A stretch of 64,000 nt of DNA from Aradus depressus (Eukaryota; Arthropoda; Insecta; Hemiptera; Aradidae): assembly GCA_963662175.1 (NCBI GenBank), contig OY759225.1, forward strand, positions 10,613,107 through 10,677,106, given 5' to 3'. Positions within the stretch are counted from its first letter, which is position 1. Each line of letters opens with the position of its first letter. The notes under the pieces are model-generated. The model ran no database searches. It had not been told where the DNA came from and worked only from the letters and a program-made list of their open reading frames with translations. This document shows positions 20,001-32,800 of the stretch, in pieces. A program made the position numbers and the translations under genes.

Positions 20001-21653
20001 AGCACACCTTGGGAGGGATGGTATACACTTAAGAACCTAAGCATCCATTGCTCTTATCCCTTCCCGACCACTTTTTATTTTTGTGAAATTAGACAATGTA
20101 AATGTTAAATATGTTCTATACTTTTATTAGTTTTTCTATTGTATCGAAGCACGTTGTAAAACTGTATTGGGACATACGAATATTACACACATACCCTTTC
20201 CCAGTCTAACGTTTCAACTCGTGAATCGTATCTCAGTTTGTCTTCAGCTGGAAGCAGCTGATCTATTCTTGACAGCAGCGCCCTGATGTCCGTCTTCTTC
20301 CAACCTTCCAGTATAACTTCAGAATCTAAAAATTAAAATTTAATGTTTTGTAATTTTATTTACTCACAACTCACGTAATTAATCATAAATAAGTTGAAAC
20401 ATTACTGTAGTCCCTCTTAATTTTTTTTTAATTTTAATTGTTCCGAACTTTATGCAATAATAGGCCTATATTGTAATTGAAGGGGTTAGAATCAAAATGC
20501 TCCCAGTGACATTTTTCAAAAATTTTCGTTAAGTGCACAATCGGGTACAAAAATGATACTTAGGTTCAGGAAAACAGTTGTACAAGTGAAATCCTAGCCA
20601 GTGCTGAGATCTAGTGGCAAATCACTTATTCCATTTTGGTGACATGAACAAGTAACTTAAACATATCAATAGTGACCTTGAAATTAAGATTTTTATTCAA
20701 TTTATGGTTTGCTAACAGCAACTTTCACCATAAAGGCAGAAGACAACATATTTTTGGTTTCGATAAATTATAGATTTTTTAAATCAGTTAAGCACTACTT
20801 AATGCACTGTCTCTTCAAAGTTTTAAAAACGTCTATTATCATCAAGTTGAAAGACGCCAATATATTTATAGATGAGCTTTTAGGTGTAAAAAATGCTTTT
20901 GAATACTGTCTAGGACATGTAGGACGAAAATATGTTATATAATTTCCAGAGTGTTTTATATGCCTAATCATAGGCAACAAGCAAAAAATGAGACCACCTG
21001 CAGCTCAGTGGTATGCATGCTTGCTTACTGAACTCAAGATCGCGGATTCGAAACACGCCCGAGGCCCTTAGGTTTTTTATCGGACCAATATATTATTGTA
21101 AAAAAAAATTGAAAATGTACACCAGAAGCGGATTTTTTTATGGAGGACGTCAAGGTAAAATTAAATGAATGACCACCAGAGTGACGAAAGAGCGCTATGG
21201 CAGTAGGCGATATGACCTCGAAGTTAAAGCCCGGGCATGAGCCATAAAAACCAATAAGCAAAAATAAACAGAAAAAGTTTCAAAATGCTAAAAAAAAAAG
21301 TGCTTGTGGACAAACTGTAATAGTTTTGAAATATTTTATATATGAAAGTTACCTTCATTTTCTGAATTTAATGCTTGATTTAAAGATTTGTTAGTTTTCG
21401 CTTTTGATTCTGGTGTTTTTGATTCCGGCCTCGTTCCGCGAGGGGGATGATTATGTGATGTAACTAAAACTTTCTTTTTAAAATTTTCGCCAGTTTTTTT
21501 GCCAACTTTGTTGATATTTTCCACAGATACTTTACATTGTTTGACGTCATCACCTTTTTGTTTAACTTTGACAAGTGACTTAACTTTATCATTTTTTGTT
21601 CTATTTTTTATATTTTTTTGTATCATTCTGTGTGTTGGTTCACGATTACTCAT
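17093..21653 (-). CDS. UBTF: UBF (upstream binding factor)-like protein with a single HMG box
   Basis: UBF is an HMG-box architectural factor of RNA polymerase I transcription in the nucleolus. Coding exons on the minus strand: 21353-21653, 20195-20325, 18809-18967, 17293-17388 and 17093-17203. All have GT..AG borders and phases that join (798 nt, 265 aa). Residues 1-100 are lysine-rich and low-complexity. Then comes the UBF N-terminal dimerisation region: EGWKKTDIRALLSRI...LDWERIKF...YTAQECKDKWKVIQRKLR, then RSLKELLVDA. Then comes HMG box 1: SSFTLYFLERKEKLTKKYPE, then MTRRLAKKYKHLPFERKEKY. The frame stops at TGA shortly after, while vertebrate UBF continues through further boxes and an acidic tail. 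No further exon is visible between 14700 and 17092, which is all repeats. Introns carry jockey and mariner relics. It could be a genuinely short paralogue or a shortened gene. Confidence 0.78.
17640..17900 (-). mobile_element. Jockey-type LINE C-terminal fragment
   Basis: Minus strand encodes VTRMAVDAPWFVRNSQLHRE then LQLKTIEDFIRRKFRKYHDNL, matching the end of jockey-clade reverse transcriptase (R...APW.V.N..LH.DL.I.T). It lies in UBF intron 3. Confidence 0.7.
18050..18595 (+). mobile_element. Jockey-type LINE 3' end, frameshifted
   Basis: Plus strand reads LNKRSKLTLKTKRLLYNAV, then a broken TYG.ELWG block, NLQRIQSFQSKIL and TDLNVPFVTDVA, the conserved end of jockey reverse transcriptase, with frameshifts. 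An AATAAAATAAAAATA tail follows at about 18570. Orientation is opposite to the fragment at 17640. Confidence 0.7.
19157..20010 (-). mobile_element. Mariner-family element, internally deleted, copy 2
   Basis: TIRs: left AGGTGTGTTCAAAAAAATAAC, right (inverted) AGGTGTGCTCAAAAAGTAACG. Minus-strand ORF 19432-19842 has the N-terminal helix-turn-helix part (YEWYKSSTSAV) joined to LTLFFDFNDIVHDEFLPQGQ, then LLHHDNAPAHTS with a catalytic Asp. A large piece between the HTH and the first catalytic Asp is missing. The deletion junction is shared with copy 1 at 6116. Located in UBF intron 2. Confidence 0.85.
20994..21250 (+). repeat. tRNA-derived SINE, internally deleted
   Basis: CAGCTCAGTGGTATGCATGC (A box) and GCGGATTCGAAACACGCC (B box), then a shortened body. 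It ends in GTTAAAGCCCGGGCATGAGCC. The centre contains a foreign AT-rich stretch, also seen at 38880-38960. Confidence 0.7.
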
Positions 21654-21829
21654 TATCAGCTGAAAAAAAATGTATACATTAATTATGTTCCAAAAATAAA
21701 ACTTCTTCAACAACAGAAAAAAAATTGTTATGCGGCCATTACAGGACTTTCTTATACCAACCACGCTCAACTCTCAAGATAACGCCGTAAGCGTTGTTAT
21801 AAGAAAATCCTATAATGGCTACATCACAT

Positions 21830-22500
21830 ATATATATATATTTTTTTTTTCAAAAAAACTACCAATACATAACTTATACCTAGATATATTCCTTATAGAC
21901 ATTTAGTTTACATTCTTCGGGGGGCTATAACTTTTGCCGTATTAACCTTACCACAAATCTTAGGACTTATAGCGATTGGAAATTTTATAAGGAACAATTT
22001 TGATAGAAATCAATTTTTCGATAGGACTAACCGTTTCCGGGTAAATCAAGGAAACGTCTAAAAATATGTGTTTCAAAACTACATTTCAAGATGGTTTTCG
22101 ACATGTATCTCGAAAACTGGACGACCTGTGAAAAATCGTATTTCATATAAATTTTCTATTTTAGTATTCTCTACAACTATTATTTGGAAAGAATTTTGAT
22201 TAGGTCATAAACAGAAGCTGTATCTTGTAAAACGTAATTAGGGCCCGGAGGAAAGTGGTCTCAATTTACGTCTGATTTCAGCCAAAATCTAATCAGACCT
22301 AAGTCAGAACATGTGACATCTTCATTCCAAATTTCAAGTTCTTAGCTACAATCGTTTTCGCGGTAGAGAGCTCACAATTTTCAATCACACACAGACAGAC
22401 ATCATCGCGAAAATACATTATTACTTTCTTATAAGTGTAGTATAACTATTAAATACTTGACAAACTGTAAAATTTACTATAAAATAATCAAGAAATTAGG
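21830..22500. repeat. Uncharacterised intron/5' flank sequence with repeat-like text
   Basis: Non-coding stretch with an (AT)n run at 21830 and phrases such as ctcgaaaactggacgacctg and a cacacacagacagacatc simple run near 22384. These are common in insect interspersed repeats. No reading frame of interest. Confidence 0.35.
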
Positions 22501-22515
22501 TTATATGCTCAAATC

Positions 22516-22640
22516 CTTACAGTTTTTCAAGTGCCATCAATACGTCATGTTCTGTAGCTAAGAAGTGACAATGTTTTTTCGTCACCTGCGCTTCACCACA
22601 CACTGAAGCAACTGACAATTTTCGTTTGCAAAAGAAGTTG
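22516..22640 (-). other. Probable 5' UTR exon of the UBF-like gene
   Basis: Minus strand ends CTTGAAAAACT|GTAAGG, a strong donor near 22521. The first coding exon has a matching acceptor (ttttttttcag|ctgata) six bases before its ATG at 21653. Splicing them leaves a short upstream ATG frame (ATGGCACTTGAAAAACTCTGA). Inference only; the transcription start is not visible. Confidence 0.4.
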
Positions 22641-22743
22641 TTATAAATGTTAAAACTTCTTAAATAGCCACCAAATATATTTAAAAAAAACCTACAACAG
22701 ACATATGTTTTAATTATACACATATATGTGTAGAAAAATTATA

Positions 22744-23087
22744 GATTAGGTTAGGTTTTATGACTCACGCCCGGGCTTTAACTACCTCATATCGCCTACT
22801 ACCAGAGGGCTCTTTCGTCACTCAGGGTGGACATGAGCCCGACTCTACTGTGGGAGTCCTAAATTTTGCCTACCCTAAATTTTTATTCACCTAGGGCAGG
22901 GGTCTTTAACTAGTAGCTGACATCGTAAAGGCTCGGGACCATCGCTTAACGTCCCATCCGAAGGATGGCGTGCTCAAGTTTATTTTACCTCTCAGATAAA
23001 ATAAACTAAGGGCCTTAGTCGGGTTTCGAACCCACGAACCTGAGCTCAGAAGGCAAACACGCATACCACTGAGCTACCAGCGCCCTC
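22744..23087 (-). repeat. tRNA-derived SINE, full-length copy
   Basis: Complete A and B boxes on the minus strand and an ATTAGGTTAGG end. Flanked by the 12-bp duplication agaaaaattata at 22732-22743 and 23088-23099. Confidence 0.85.
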
Positions 23088-23099
23088 AGAAAAATTATA

Positions 23100-23896
23100 T
23101 TTATACATATATATATCGTAGAATTAGGTAGATCATGATGTGCCAGGGCATTTCGTGAAATAATCAACTAATATCCGCCATATCGTTCAATGTACATCGT
23201 TTGACGCCTCTTGGCATTACAAAGTGCAGGTCATAAAAGTTTATTTTCAACGAACATTCGACTACATTTAAGGTATATTATGTGGACGCTAGTTTAGGTA
23301 TTTATTCCGAATCGGGCCTCCACCCCAAATCGCTCCCTTTTTTTTTTTTTTTAGTAATTCGCATAAAGATTAGGAACATGAAAATATTAATATTAAGTCA
23401 GGGGAAGAAAAAAAAAAATATAAATCTAGTTCATAAAATTTATTTCTCAATACAAACGATATAACATGTCAACTATTCGTCATATTTTAGTTAATATTGA
23501 ATGAAATAATCTAGGATTAGAGCATAAAAATGTAAGAATTTCAATAATACAGTTGATGTATCCGAAGAAATAAAATTTTGACCCTTCAGTTTGTCCTTTT
23601 AGTGAAACAGTCCAGGTTCTCCTGATATAGAGAAATCCCATGGAGGAGCATACAAAAAATATCTAATTGACATATTATATCGTTTATATTGAGAAATACA
23701 TTTTTTTAATGAATTATATATATATATATATATAATAATAAAAATATATAAATAATAAAAATATACAAAAACAGATTCCGATTTCACAAGTTATTTTTAT
23801 TAACTAAATATGTACACGCATACAAAAGAATAAAAAACAACATATATTGCCAATATTTACAAATCAAAAATTAAAAAAAAAAAAAAAAAAAAAAAC
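23100..23896. other. Intergenic AT-rich spacer between the UBF-like gene and INTS9
   Basis: A string around 23160 (aatcaactaatatccgccat then atcgttcaa) recurs at about 49820, so part is a dispersed repeat. AT microsatellite at 23715-23740 and A-run at 23872-23894. The INTS9 3' UTR and poly(A) site should lie in the right half. Confidence 0.4.
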
Positions 23897-26800
23897 TTAA
23901 AAAGAGTTAAGACATTGCATTAGAATATTTCGCAGTTTCAATCGCAACTGATGATCCGTAGCTTCACAGTAGATGTGGGTCGATTTGTCTTCTACCTGGA
24001 TTAGTGTGTCCTCTTCTTGCTAGAACCAACAGAATTCCACATTAGAAATAAATAAAGAAAAGGAAACAATAAAAAACCTTGTTTTCACAAGAATTGTTTA
24101 CTTTTTTGTAATGTTCTTCCTGTTTTTATATGTGGATTCAGAAAATATATATAGGCGAATAGGGAAAAAAAGGACGGTTTACAGGGAGAGCAAAAACTTA
24201 GTTTAATATAAATAATTCAGCAGAAGTATAGCTAATTGCCTAGTACGTGAGACCTGGGGAGTGCACATAAATAAATCAAAGATGAAAATAATAACTATAT
24301 GAATAAAAATACATAGTTTTGAGAAAGTAAATATGTATACATAGAGACTGGAGGATTATATTATTGGCGATAAAAAGGGGTGAATATTTGAGATTGGTCT
24401 CATCGTTCATACCATTTCATTTTTGTAGTGCTCAGTTCATTTCCAGTTGATTCAGTGAGTTGAGAAATGATAAAATAATTTGTCATAAAAATGTAGATAG
24501 TGTATGCCTGTAATTATGTCAAAATACTGTTTGTTGAGAATATTTGGAATAGTGTAGGTAGGCCATGCATGGCGCAGACGCAACAACCAGGATCTCTACG
24601 AACTATATAGAGAACCAGATGTCCTGAAAGTCATGAAGATTGGGCGGTTAACATGGGCAGGACATGTCGCCAGGATGGAAGCTAAGGAAATGCCGAAGAA
24701 GCTGCTAATGGAGCCCATTCATGGAGTAAGACGGCAAGGGAGACCTAAGCTGAGATGGGCAGATGGTGTGGCAGAAGATGCCCGAAACATGTTCCGCATC
24801 AGGAACTGGATGGCAGCCGCACAGGATCGAGACAATTGGCGGCTGTTGGTGGAGGAGGCCACCGGGTTGTAGCGCCATGATTGATTGATTCATTGACTGT
24901 TTATTGATAGCAATACCGAAAATACTTCCATATATCATATATATTGAGAGAAATAGACAATATTTTTAAAACAGTAGGTTTCTTCTTTATTTTTTTCAAG
25001 TGTTACAGAATATCTCTGCAGAAAATGTTAAGTATTATTACTCATCGTATGTTGCTTCTTTGGATTTAAATATTTGTCGCTAGTGTAATACAGCATTCTT
25101 TAAGTTAAATGCCTTAAGTAGTTTCTAAAATATTACAAAGGGATCGACCGACATCAAAGAGGTTGCGTTTACCATTTTCGCTCCATGGAAACCAAAATTT
25201 TTAAAAATAACTCACCAGATGTATAATATATCCATTGGTATTGTGTTCCACTTTGGCGTCCGTGATACCCTCCAGTTTCAGTTTGCGTATGAAGGCCTCC
25301 ATGTCCAGACTGCCCCATTCGTATCGTAGGGTGCGACCATTGTCCTCAGAACGAGACAACCGCCGCTTTTTGGCAACTATCACTGAATCCTCTGTCAACT
25401 CCTAAACATAAAAAAAAATATATATTATATATATAATTATAAAATTACGGACAAAGGTCCGATCTACCATTTTAGGTGGACAAAATTCAGGGTCAGATAC
25501 AGAGGAGGGAGACAAGGACAGGTGTCCTGGGGCTTCCACAAACTTTCCTCTTTTTTGTTGTAATTCTTTTTTGTTTGGATCAAATATTGTTTAGCATGTA
25601 TAAACAGTTAGGGAGAGAAATTAATCTCTTTGTATTTACTATCGAGGCTTTTGAATCTCCTGATCCTAAAAAGTCAAAGTTTCGTTAACAAGACAATGGT
25701 CGTTTATCCTCGTGTATTTCGTATTCTCCAGTTTCTTTTGCGATTTTGTCCGAGAAAGATCTGTTCTTGTTAAATTAGTGGTGACACCTGAACAAGTGGC
25801 CCGTGCTGTCGCTCTGGTGGAAGATGAGCGTAGCCAGCGTTACGCGGCGCGTGCTTTAGGTCTGCTGGAAACAACAATCCATAGAGCCATCCGACGATAT
25901 AGGGAGACAGGGCAGTACACAAGGAGGCAGGGTTCAAGGCTTCCCAGAGACTCCATACTGTCCGTGGAGTGCAAGTGAGTACCGAGACAATAAGAAGAAG
26001 GCTACAGGAGATGAACTTAAGATCCAGGAAGCCAGCCTAGGACCTCTCTTGACCGCAGACCACCGAAGAGCGCATATGGAATTTGCTAGAGAGCACCGTA
26101 ATTGGACGTAAGAAGATTGGAGCAGCATCCTTTTCTCAGACGAGTCACGTTTTGCTCTCCACAGACCAGATGGTCGACTCTATGTCTATAGGTCTGGACT
26201 ACGGTACGTTCCATGCATCATGACCGGTGTGCGCCGGTTTTTTTTGGAGCAGTGTATTTTTTTAAAAATAAATAATATATTATTTAAAACTACTTATAAT
26301 AATAAGAAAACATATAAATAAATGGATTATTTATTATTAATCCCTGTAAGTGACTTCGTTGCCTGGATCGAATGGCAGATTCGGTGGCTCGGTACGACCG
26401 ATAAAAATAAGGATCATCAAAAGCTCCATTCGAGTTTGGAAGAGTTCAATAAGAGAAGAAAGGAAAGAAGAAGTAATTTTAATTCGGTTGCGAATAGGGC
26501 ACACGAGGCTCATGGATATCTGATGGCTCAGGAACCCCCTCCTCTGTCAGTCCTGCGGGGTCGGACTGTCTGTCAGATACATTCTAACTGAATGCACGGC
26601 ATATAGTCCCCAACGTGAGAACTTCAACCTTGCGGTGGATATTTCCGAAATTCTATCCAATAATAGCTCCCAAATTACCCAACTATTTTATTCATCTTGC
26701 ATTTAACAAACCTCTTGTCTAAATTATAAAACAAAATTGTCTTCATCACGTAGCCTTTCTATTTCGTATACGGCAATCTCCTTTATTATTATTAACCTGC

Positions 26801-29800
26801 GCCTATCCAACTTAGCCTGCTAGGAGCCCCACAGACTTGCATCCATCAGGCGTCCATGACCCTCGTGGTTCAAATGCCTTAAAGAAAAAAAATAAAAATA
26901 AAAATAAATGAATTGACTCGACTAAATCACTTACTAAACAACTCGACTAAATCACTTACTAAACAACTCGACTAAATCACTTACTAAACAACTCGACTAA
27001 ATTTTCGTGGTCCACAAATGTTTAGTTACTAAATTACTCGCCACTCGACTAAATTACTAGCATAGTGCGAACTAGGTATATGAGTTAATATCTCTTTATG
27101 TATCTAATTTATAAGCTGTCTTAATGTGTTCATTGTTAGGACCATGTATGTACCATTGTACCATGTTATGGTTTAACGGAAATAAATATTATTATTATTA
27201 TATGAGATGGAAAATAGAGTTGTCAGCCTGTCTAAACTCTTCCATTTCCTAATTTCTTACTTTACAGAATGCTATCCCCCCCCCCTCTTTGCACATCTAC
27301 TGATATTGTATTTGTTTTATGAACATTTACAAGTTGAGAACAATTTGGACTCATAGGTTCGCCCAAACGGTTCTTACATTTTGACTTTGTAAATATTAAT
27401 CTTTCAAGTTAATATAAGTACTATGAGTATACCACAATTTTGTGTTGGTTGTCCTTGACATGAAGACCGGCGGTGATTGTGGCCAGACATAGTCCAGGAC
27501 GGACCTCTGAACAGACGGTCCTGTCGGCCAGAGAAGGGCACAGCTCCACCTTGGTCGAGTGTCTCTTCACCGCCAGGCTCACCACCTCACCTCTTTGGAT
27601 GGAGATCACGTACCTGCTCTCCTGAAAAAATTCATAAACAAGATCAACTAGACTCATATACCATTCTGTCTCCAAAATATTACAAACAATTTTGATTAAA
27701 AAGTGTTTCGTACGTCAACGTAAGTAGTGTATAAAGGCCGGTTCTGGGGCAAAAGGAGGAGGGAGGTGGTGGAGGGATCTGTGACAACCTTTGACCCTCC
27801 CCCCACACATCCTTAACCCCCACTACTATAACCTTCCCGTGTGGTTATTCATGTCAGGTTATGTTACTCTCAATTATCCCCACCATTGTAACCTCCCCGT
27901 GTGGTATAACCACACGGGAAGGTTATAGTAGAAATCCATTTTATTGAGCTGAAATTCATTTTTATAGTTGCTAAGGCCAGTTGTAGGATCCAGCCGTTTG
28001 CCGAAAGGATCGCTTGGGTCCCCCAACCCACTTTATTGGCGTTTCCCGAGAGAGCTCAGGATCAGGGCATCTATCTTTATGGATGCGCTGTGTTAAAGCA
28101 CCCAGGGGTCATCCCCTGAGCTACGTTATACTTATAGTGATTTCTATACCCTCCACCAGGAGGCGACGAATCGACCGAATTCTGGGCTATCAGCTTCCGC
28201 AGGTTCAAACCCAGGTACGATCCTGTCCAGCGTATCAACTCTACCCTAGGCCCGTCGTACAGCGGGCATTCGAGAACTACGTGTGCTGCAGTCTCGACGC
28301 CGCCGCACGAGCAGTTCGGGCTGTCCTGAGTTGAGGTCCCTCTTTGATCCCGCCTTCCCTCCCCAATTTTCGAAGAAAACTCAACATCGAATTTCTGACC
28401 GATTACATAACTTCTCTTATACTTCGTACAGCTTAGCGAGTAAAACAGTGGCCATTTAATGTTACAAGCGATAGAGAACATTGTAAGTTCATTGACTTTC
28501 CATAGTTTGTTGAATACATTACAAAAGAACAACAGGCATGCCAACCTGATCTATGACAAGTTCACTCCTGTGTGCATGTGTGGACGGAGGAATGGTATAG
28601 AGCTGCGGTACGACGAGGGTACTCGGCTTAAGTTCCCGGATTAGCTTGTTGGCCTGGGTGAAGTTGAGACTGGTGTCTATGGGACAGTGGACAGCCTTCA
28701 TGGCCAGCGGCTGGTAAGGAGCCAGTGCATCGATGTACGGGAAGTCTGGCTCTAGACAAACACATACATAGCAATAAATATATAATATATACAAAATATG
28801 AACCATAAACAGTTTTGGATAATAAAAATTCCATTTATAAATTTTCTTTAGCAAAAAACCCCACTCCTTCCCTTATTTTATACACAATTAAGATCTTAAT
28901 TGAGATATTATATATATTTTTTTCCTCAATACAACAGACTTTTCAAATTCGTTTATTTTATCTGAATAAGAAGATAGAAACTTACCTGTAAAAATGACAG
29001 TATGTAACGGGTTAGAGCCCCACTGTTCAATAAAATGAACAGCATCACCAAATCTCAGACTTGGATGACCGCAGAACACAACACATGGCTAAAAAGTACA
29101 AAATATATATAAATTAATAGGCTGGTAGCTCAAAGATAATGTGCTAGCTTAGTGAGCTCAAGATTGCGGGTTCGAAACCCGGTCGAGGCTGTTAGATATT
29201 TTATTTCATTCTTCAGATGGGACGATAAATGATAAACCCGATAGACGAGAGGGATTTCCTCAAGGTTCGGCTTGAACAGTCCAAGCCTTGAGGAATTCCC
29301 CAACGTATGGTGTCGTCCCTTGAGGCCGTGATGGATGGGAAAGGCCAAAAATCCCGAACAAAAATCAATTCTTTTTCCGCCTTGAGGCCGGATTTTACCT
29401 GTCTCAGAACAGAATTTACACATATGTACGAGATTGAACTTTGCTTGTGGCAAGTGAGTTCAAAACACTACCATGATAGAAATAGAAAGGAGGCCGCGTA
29501 CGCGAAAATTGAAAGAAGTGGACGCAAAGGCCTTTTTCTTGTGGATTTCCTTGAGGAAAATCCTCTTCATGTGTGGGCGAGGGTTCGGTACAGGAAGTCC
29601 CCAAGGAAATCTTGGAGGCTTTTTCCTTGAGGATTTCCTGTACGGGTATGGCTACCTTTATACAGTGAAACCTCTCGCAACGGACAACTTTGGTATAGCC
29701 CCGGCAAAATAGATATGATTTGAATGCATTTTAACCTATAATACTTGGGTAGACTCCCACTATAGAATCGGACTCATGTCCACCAGAGTGACGAAAGAGC

Positions 29801-32800
29801 GCTCTAGTAGTAGGCGATATGACCTCATAGTTAAAGCCCGGGCATGAGTCAAAAATAAATTAATAATTTCCCCGAGTCAAAATGGACCATACTCCTATTT
29901 TAGAAGGTTGATAGCTTGTGTTATGGTAGAGAACATTGAGCTGTTCTCATTGGCTGGAGGCATTCTCATAGTGCTTTAGTGTTAGTTCAAGTGGGCTAGC
30001 CATTACTCCTTACAGTTAGAGAAAATTTTCTTTAAATACCTGTCTGAAGTCTGTGCTAAAACCGTCTGAATAAATTCTCTTGTAGTGTTTAAGTCGTCCT
30101 GTTTTCACCAGATAGCCATGAGGGAAAGGCTCTTCGGGCAGATACACTTTACTCTGTTTCGTATTAGACAACCTGGAAAATTAATCAATTCAACAAAAAT
30201 TTAGGGGAAGAACGGATTAGCCTACTTTCCGTCAGTAAAGAAAAAAATAGTTTTTTTATTAACAGGATAAAATGTTTAAAAAAAAAAGTTGGTGAATTTG
30301 AACTTTCGTTCTAATACCAATCGACCGTTTGGGCTAAAAATCTATAGTTGACTTCCGCAAGGGCTTTTGAATCCTCGTACTAAATTTTGTTAAAAATGTG
30401 TGTCACCCTTATAGATTTTTGAATTTACAAATGAATTTTGTGTCGTTATAATGGCAGTTATTAAAATTTTTTGAGTTAGGCCTCCCCTAATCGCCCCTTC
30501 CTTGATGTTATTGAGTTCACAAATACCAATTTTTTAACTTCCCAACATATAGGGAAGTTATTGTAATGGGTCCGAATATTGAAATCAAAATTTTCGTTAT
30601 ATTTTTATGTTTCGAGGTCATTACAGTATTTTCACACAATTTTTGGAAAGAAGTAAGTAGGGTAGAATAGCCGGTCCTGGCACCAGTGTGGCTCCCTTGT
30701 GGCCACTCATTTGTGGCACCTTGACTCCCCCACCCCCTTGTGGTTCCCCTGAGGCTCCACTGCGCACCATCGTTCCCCATGGCTCGCACAGCTCAACCTA
30801 CAACCTATGATGTACCTCCCCAACCCCTGAGCACCCCCACCTTCGGACCCACCAGACATTATTTTTTTTTCTACAAAGTGTATGGAGAAAATATAGTCCA
30901 TGACGTCACACCGACATGTCCAGCCCTGCTTTCCTATAAGGTATGGAGTAAGTATTAACACTGTGGTTCCATACAATGTGGTTCTTCTGAGGTATGTAAA
31001 GTTCACAGTTAGATGGACTGCAATCGCCAGTACGTTTTAACAATAAAGTACAAGAGAGAGGGACTCATTAAACTTACGAACTTATCGAGCGATGTATTCA
31101 TATAATAGAGTTGATCAATTTATAACATACAAATATAGTAACATTTGTGGTAACATACAATTTAATTTCTGTAACATTATAACATATATTTCTGTCCATG
31201 TTTTTCGGAAGTATTTAGTACCGATAGAAAGCTAATAAAATAACCAATGCAAATATCGAAACGAGACGTTTCTAGCCCTCGTAGATCCACAGGTGATATA
31301 CGGCCGTGGATGGGGGAGAGATACACAACAAGGAAAGTGGACGCGATAAACAGGCCCCACCCCCCTCTCCAAGGCGGTTCAGGAGACTACGCACAGTCCA
31401 CCGGTTCGACTCCAGCCTCGATCATCCTTTAACGCTGTTGTCTTATACAGATCAATCATGTAAGTTAAATTTAATTCTATTTTTTTATATAATATCATTT
31501 ATATTACCGGTTTACTTCAGACCTTCCCGGCAAATATTTTTATTTTTCCAGTCAGTTTATTAATTAATACAGAACTTCATAACGTTCTTGTTAGGACTTT
31601 TTATATATATTTATAGATAGTATGTAGCAATTAATTTATCTTTTTTGAATACGCTTTCCGTATTAAAATGTTTCAACAGTTTACATAAAAAAATTCTGAC
31701 ATTAATAGGACGAAATTTCAATTTTCTTTAAAAAGTTTTATTGGGTATGTTACACTACACTTAAAAAAGGTTTAATGATTTTGATAGTGTTTTTAGTAAT
31801 AATATGAAATATAAATCAGAATTGTGAGGCAGAAGTCTTGACTGAACGGAGCGCCATATCTACCGGATGCACGTCCTGTTACACGAAATATCAATTCTAG
31901 AGTTTATTTAAATGTAGTAAGTACACTCAGCCAGCCTCCTTTGCAATAAATTAATGTACTTCTATAGCTACACCACTTTTGCATAGACAAGATATAGCAA
32001 TACAATTGCTGTTGGTAGGAAAGACCGATCAGAAACAGAAAAAGTATTTGAGGGCGCTCAACTGAGGTGAAGGAGACCTAACCAGAGAGCCCCTACTCGA
32101 CCAAATTTTTTCATCCCTCTTAACCTCAAGAAGTTTCAGCTCTCCCCAACACAACAACAGTCACTTCTTAGGAACATTTCTTCTAATATTTTATACTTTT
32201 TCAATGTAGTCTTACATTACTTATTTATTGTGAAGGGTTAAATCAAAATAAAAATACAAAAAATACTTAAATATAATAACTTTAATTTCTATAATAAACA
32301 ATTTGTTTGAACAGATTAGTATTATCTTAAAACAATAATATACATTTATAGTTCACACACTCCCCTAGCCAGAACTAGAATAATAAAGCAGTTTTACAAC
32401 AACATTTTATACGTATAGGTCTGTCTGAACATAAAAAGCAATTATATACAGTTAACAGCTCCAATCCGTCAGAACGTGAATAAATTTTTAAAAAAACAGT
32501 TCAACTTTCTATGTCAACAGTTGAGTTTCATCATAAAAAATAATGGTATCGTTAACCTAAAAAATAATGGGATAGTTAACATAAATACTAAGTCTTAAAA
32601 AAACAAGGATACACTTCACAAAACTATTAATGCTTAAAAACTATGTGGTTATATCACACATCAACATTTAAATACATATACTTAGCATTACCTTAACATA
32701 GAATTATAAAATGACATCTTTATGTCCTATTGAAAGTGTTGACACACCATCGGCCAAAATAATACGTTTATTATCATGTGGAGATATGGACAACTTATTT

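Noticed and set aside
26916..27002. CRISPR-like array (regular 25-bp repeats)
   Set aside because: Units are contiguous with no spacers, and the genome is eukaryotic; it is a minisatellite.
28014..28334. 106-codon plus-strand frame
   Set aside because: Antisense of the LINE zinc-knuckle fragment (28077-28544 minus), which has a clear match.
29307..29712. Overlapping plus-strand frames at 29307 and 29473
   Set aside because: Fall inside the SINE insert with short direct/inverted repeats; no motif in any frame.
31370..31435. tRNA-like sequence with ggttcgactcc in the Polinton TIR
   Set aside because: Only a B-box-like string. The T stem has a mismatch at its third pair and no A box or acceptor stem fits.
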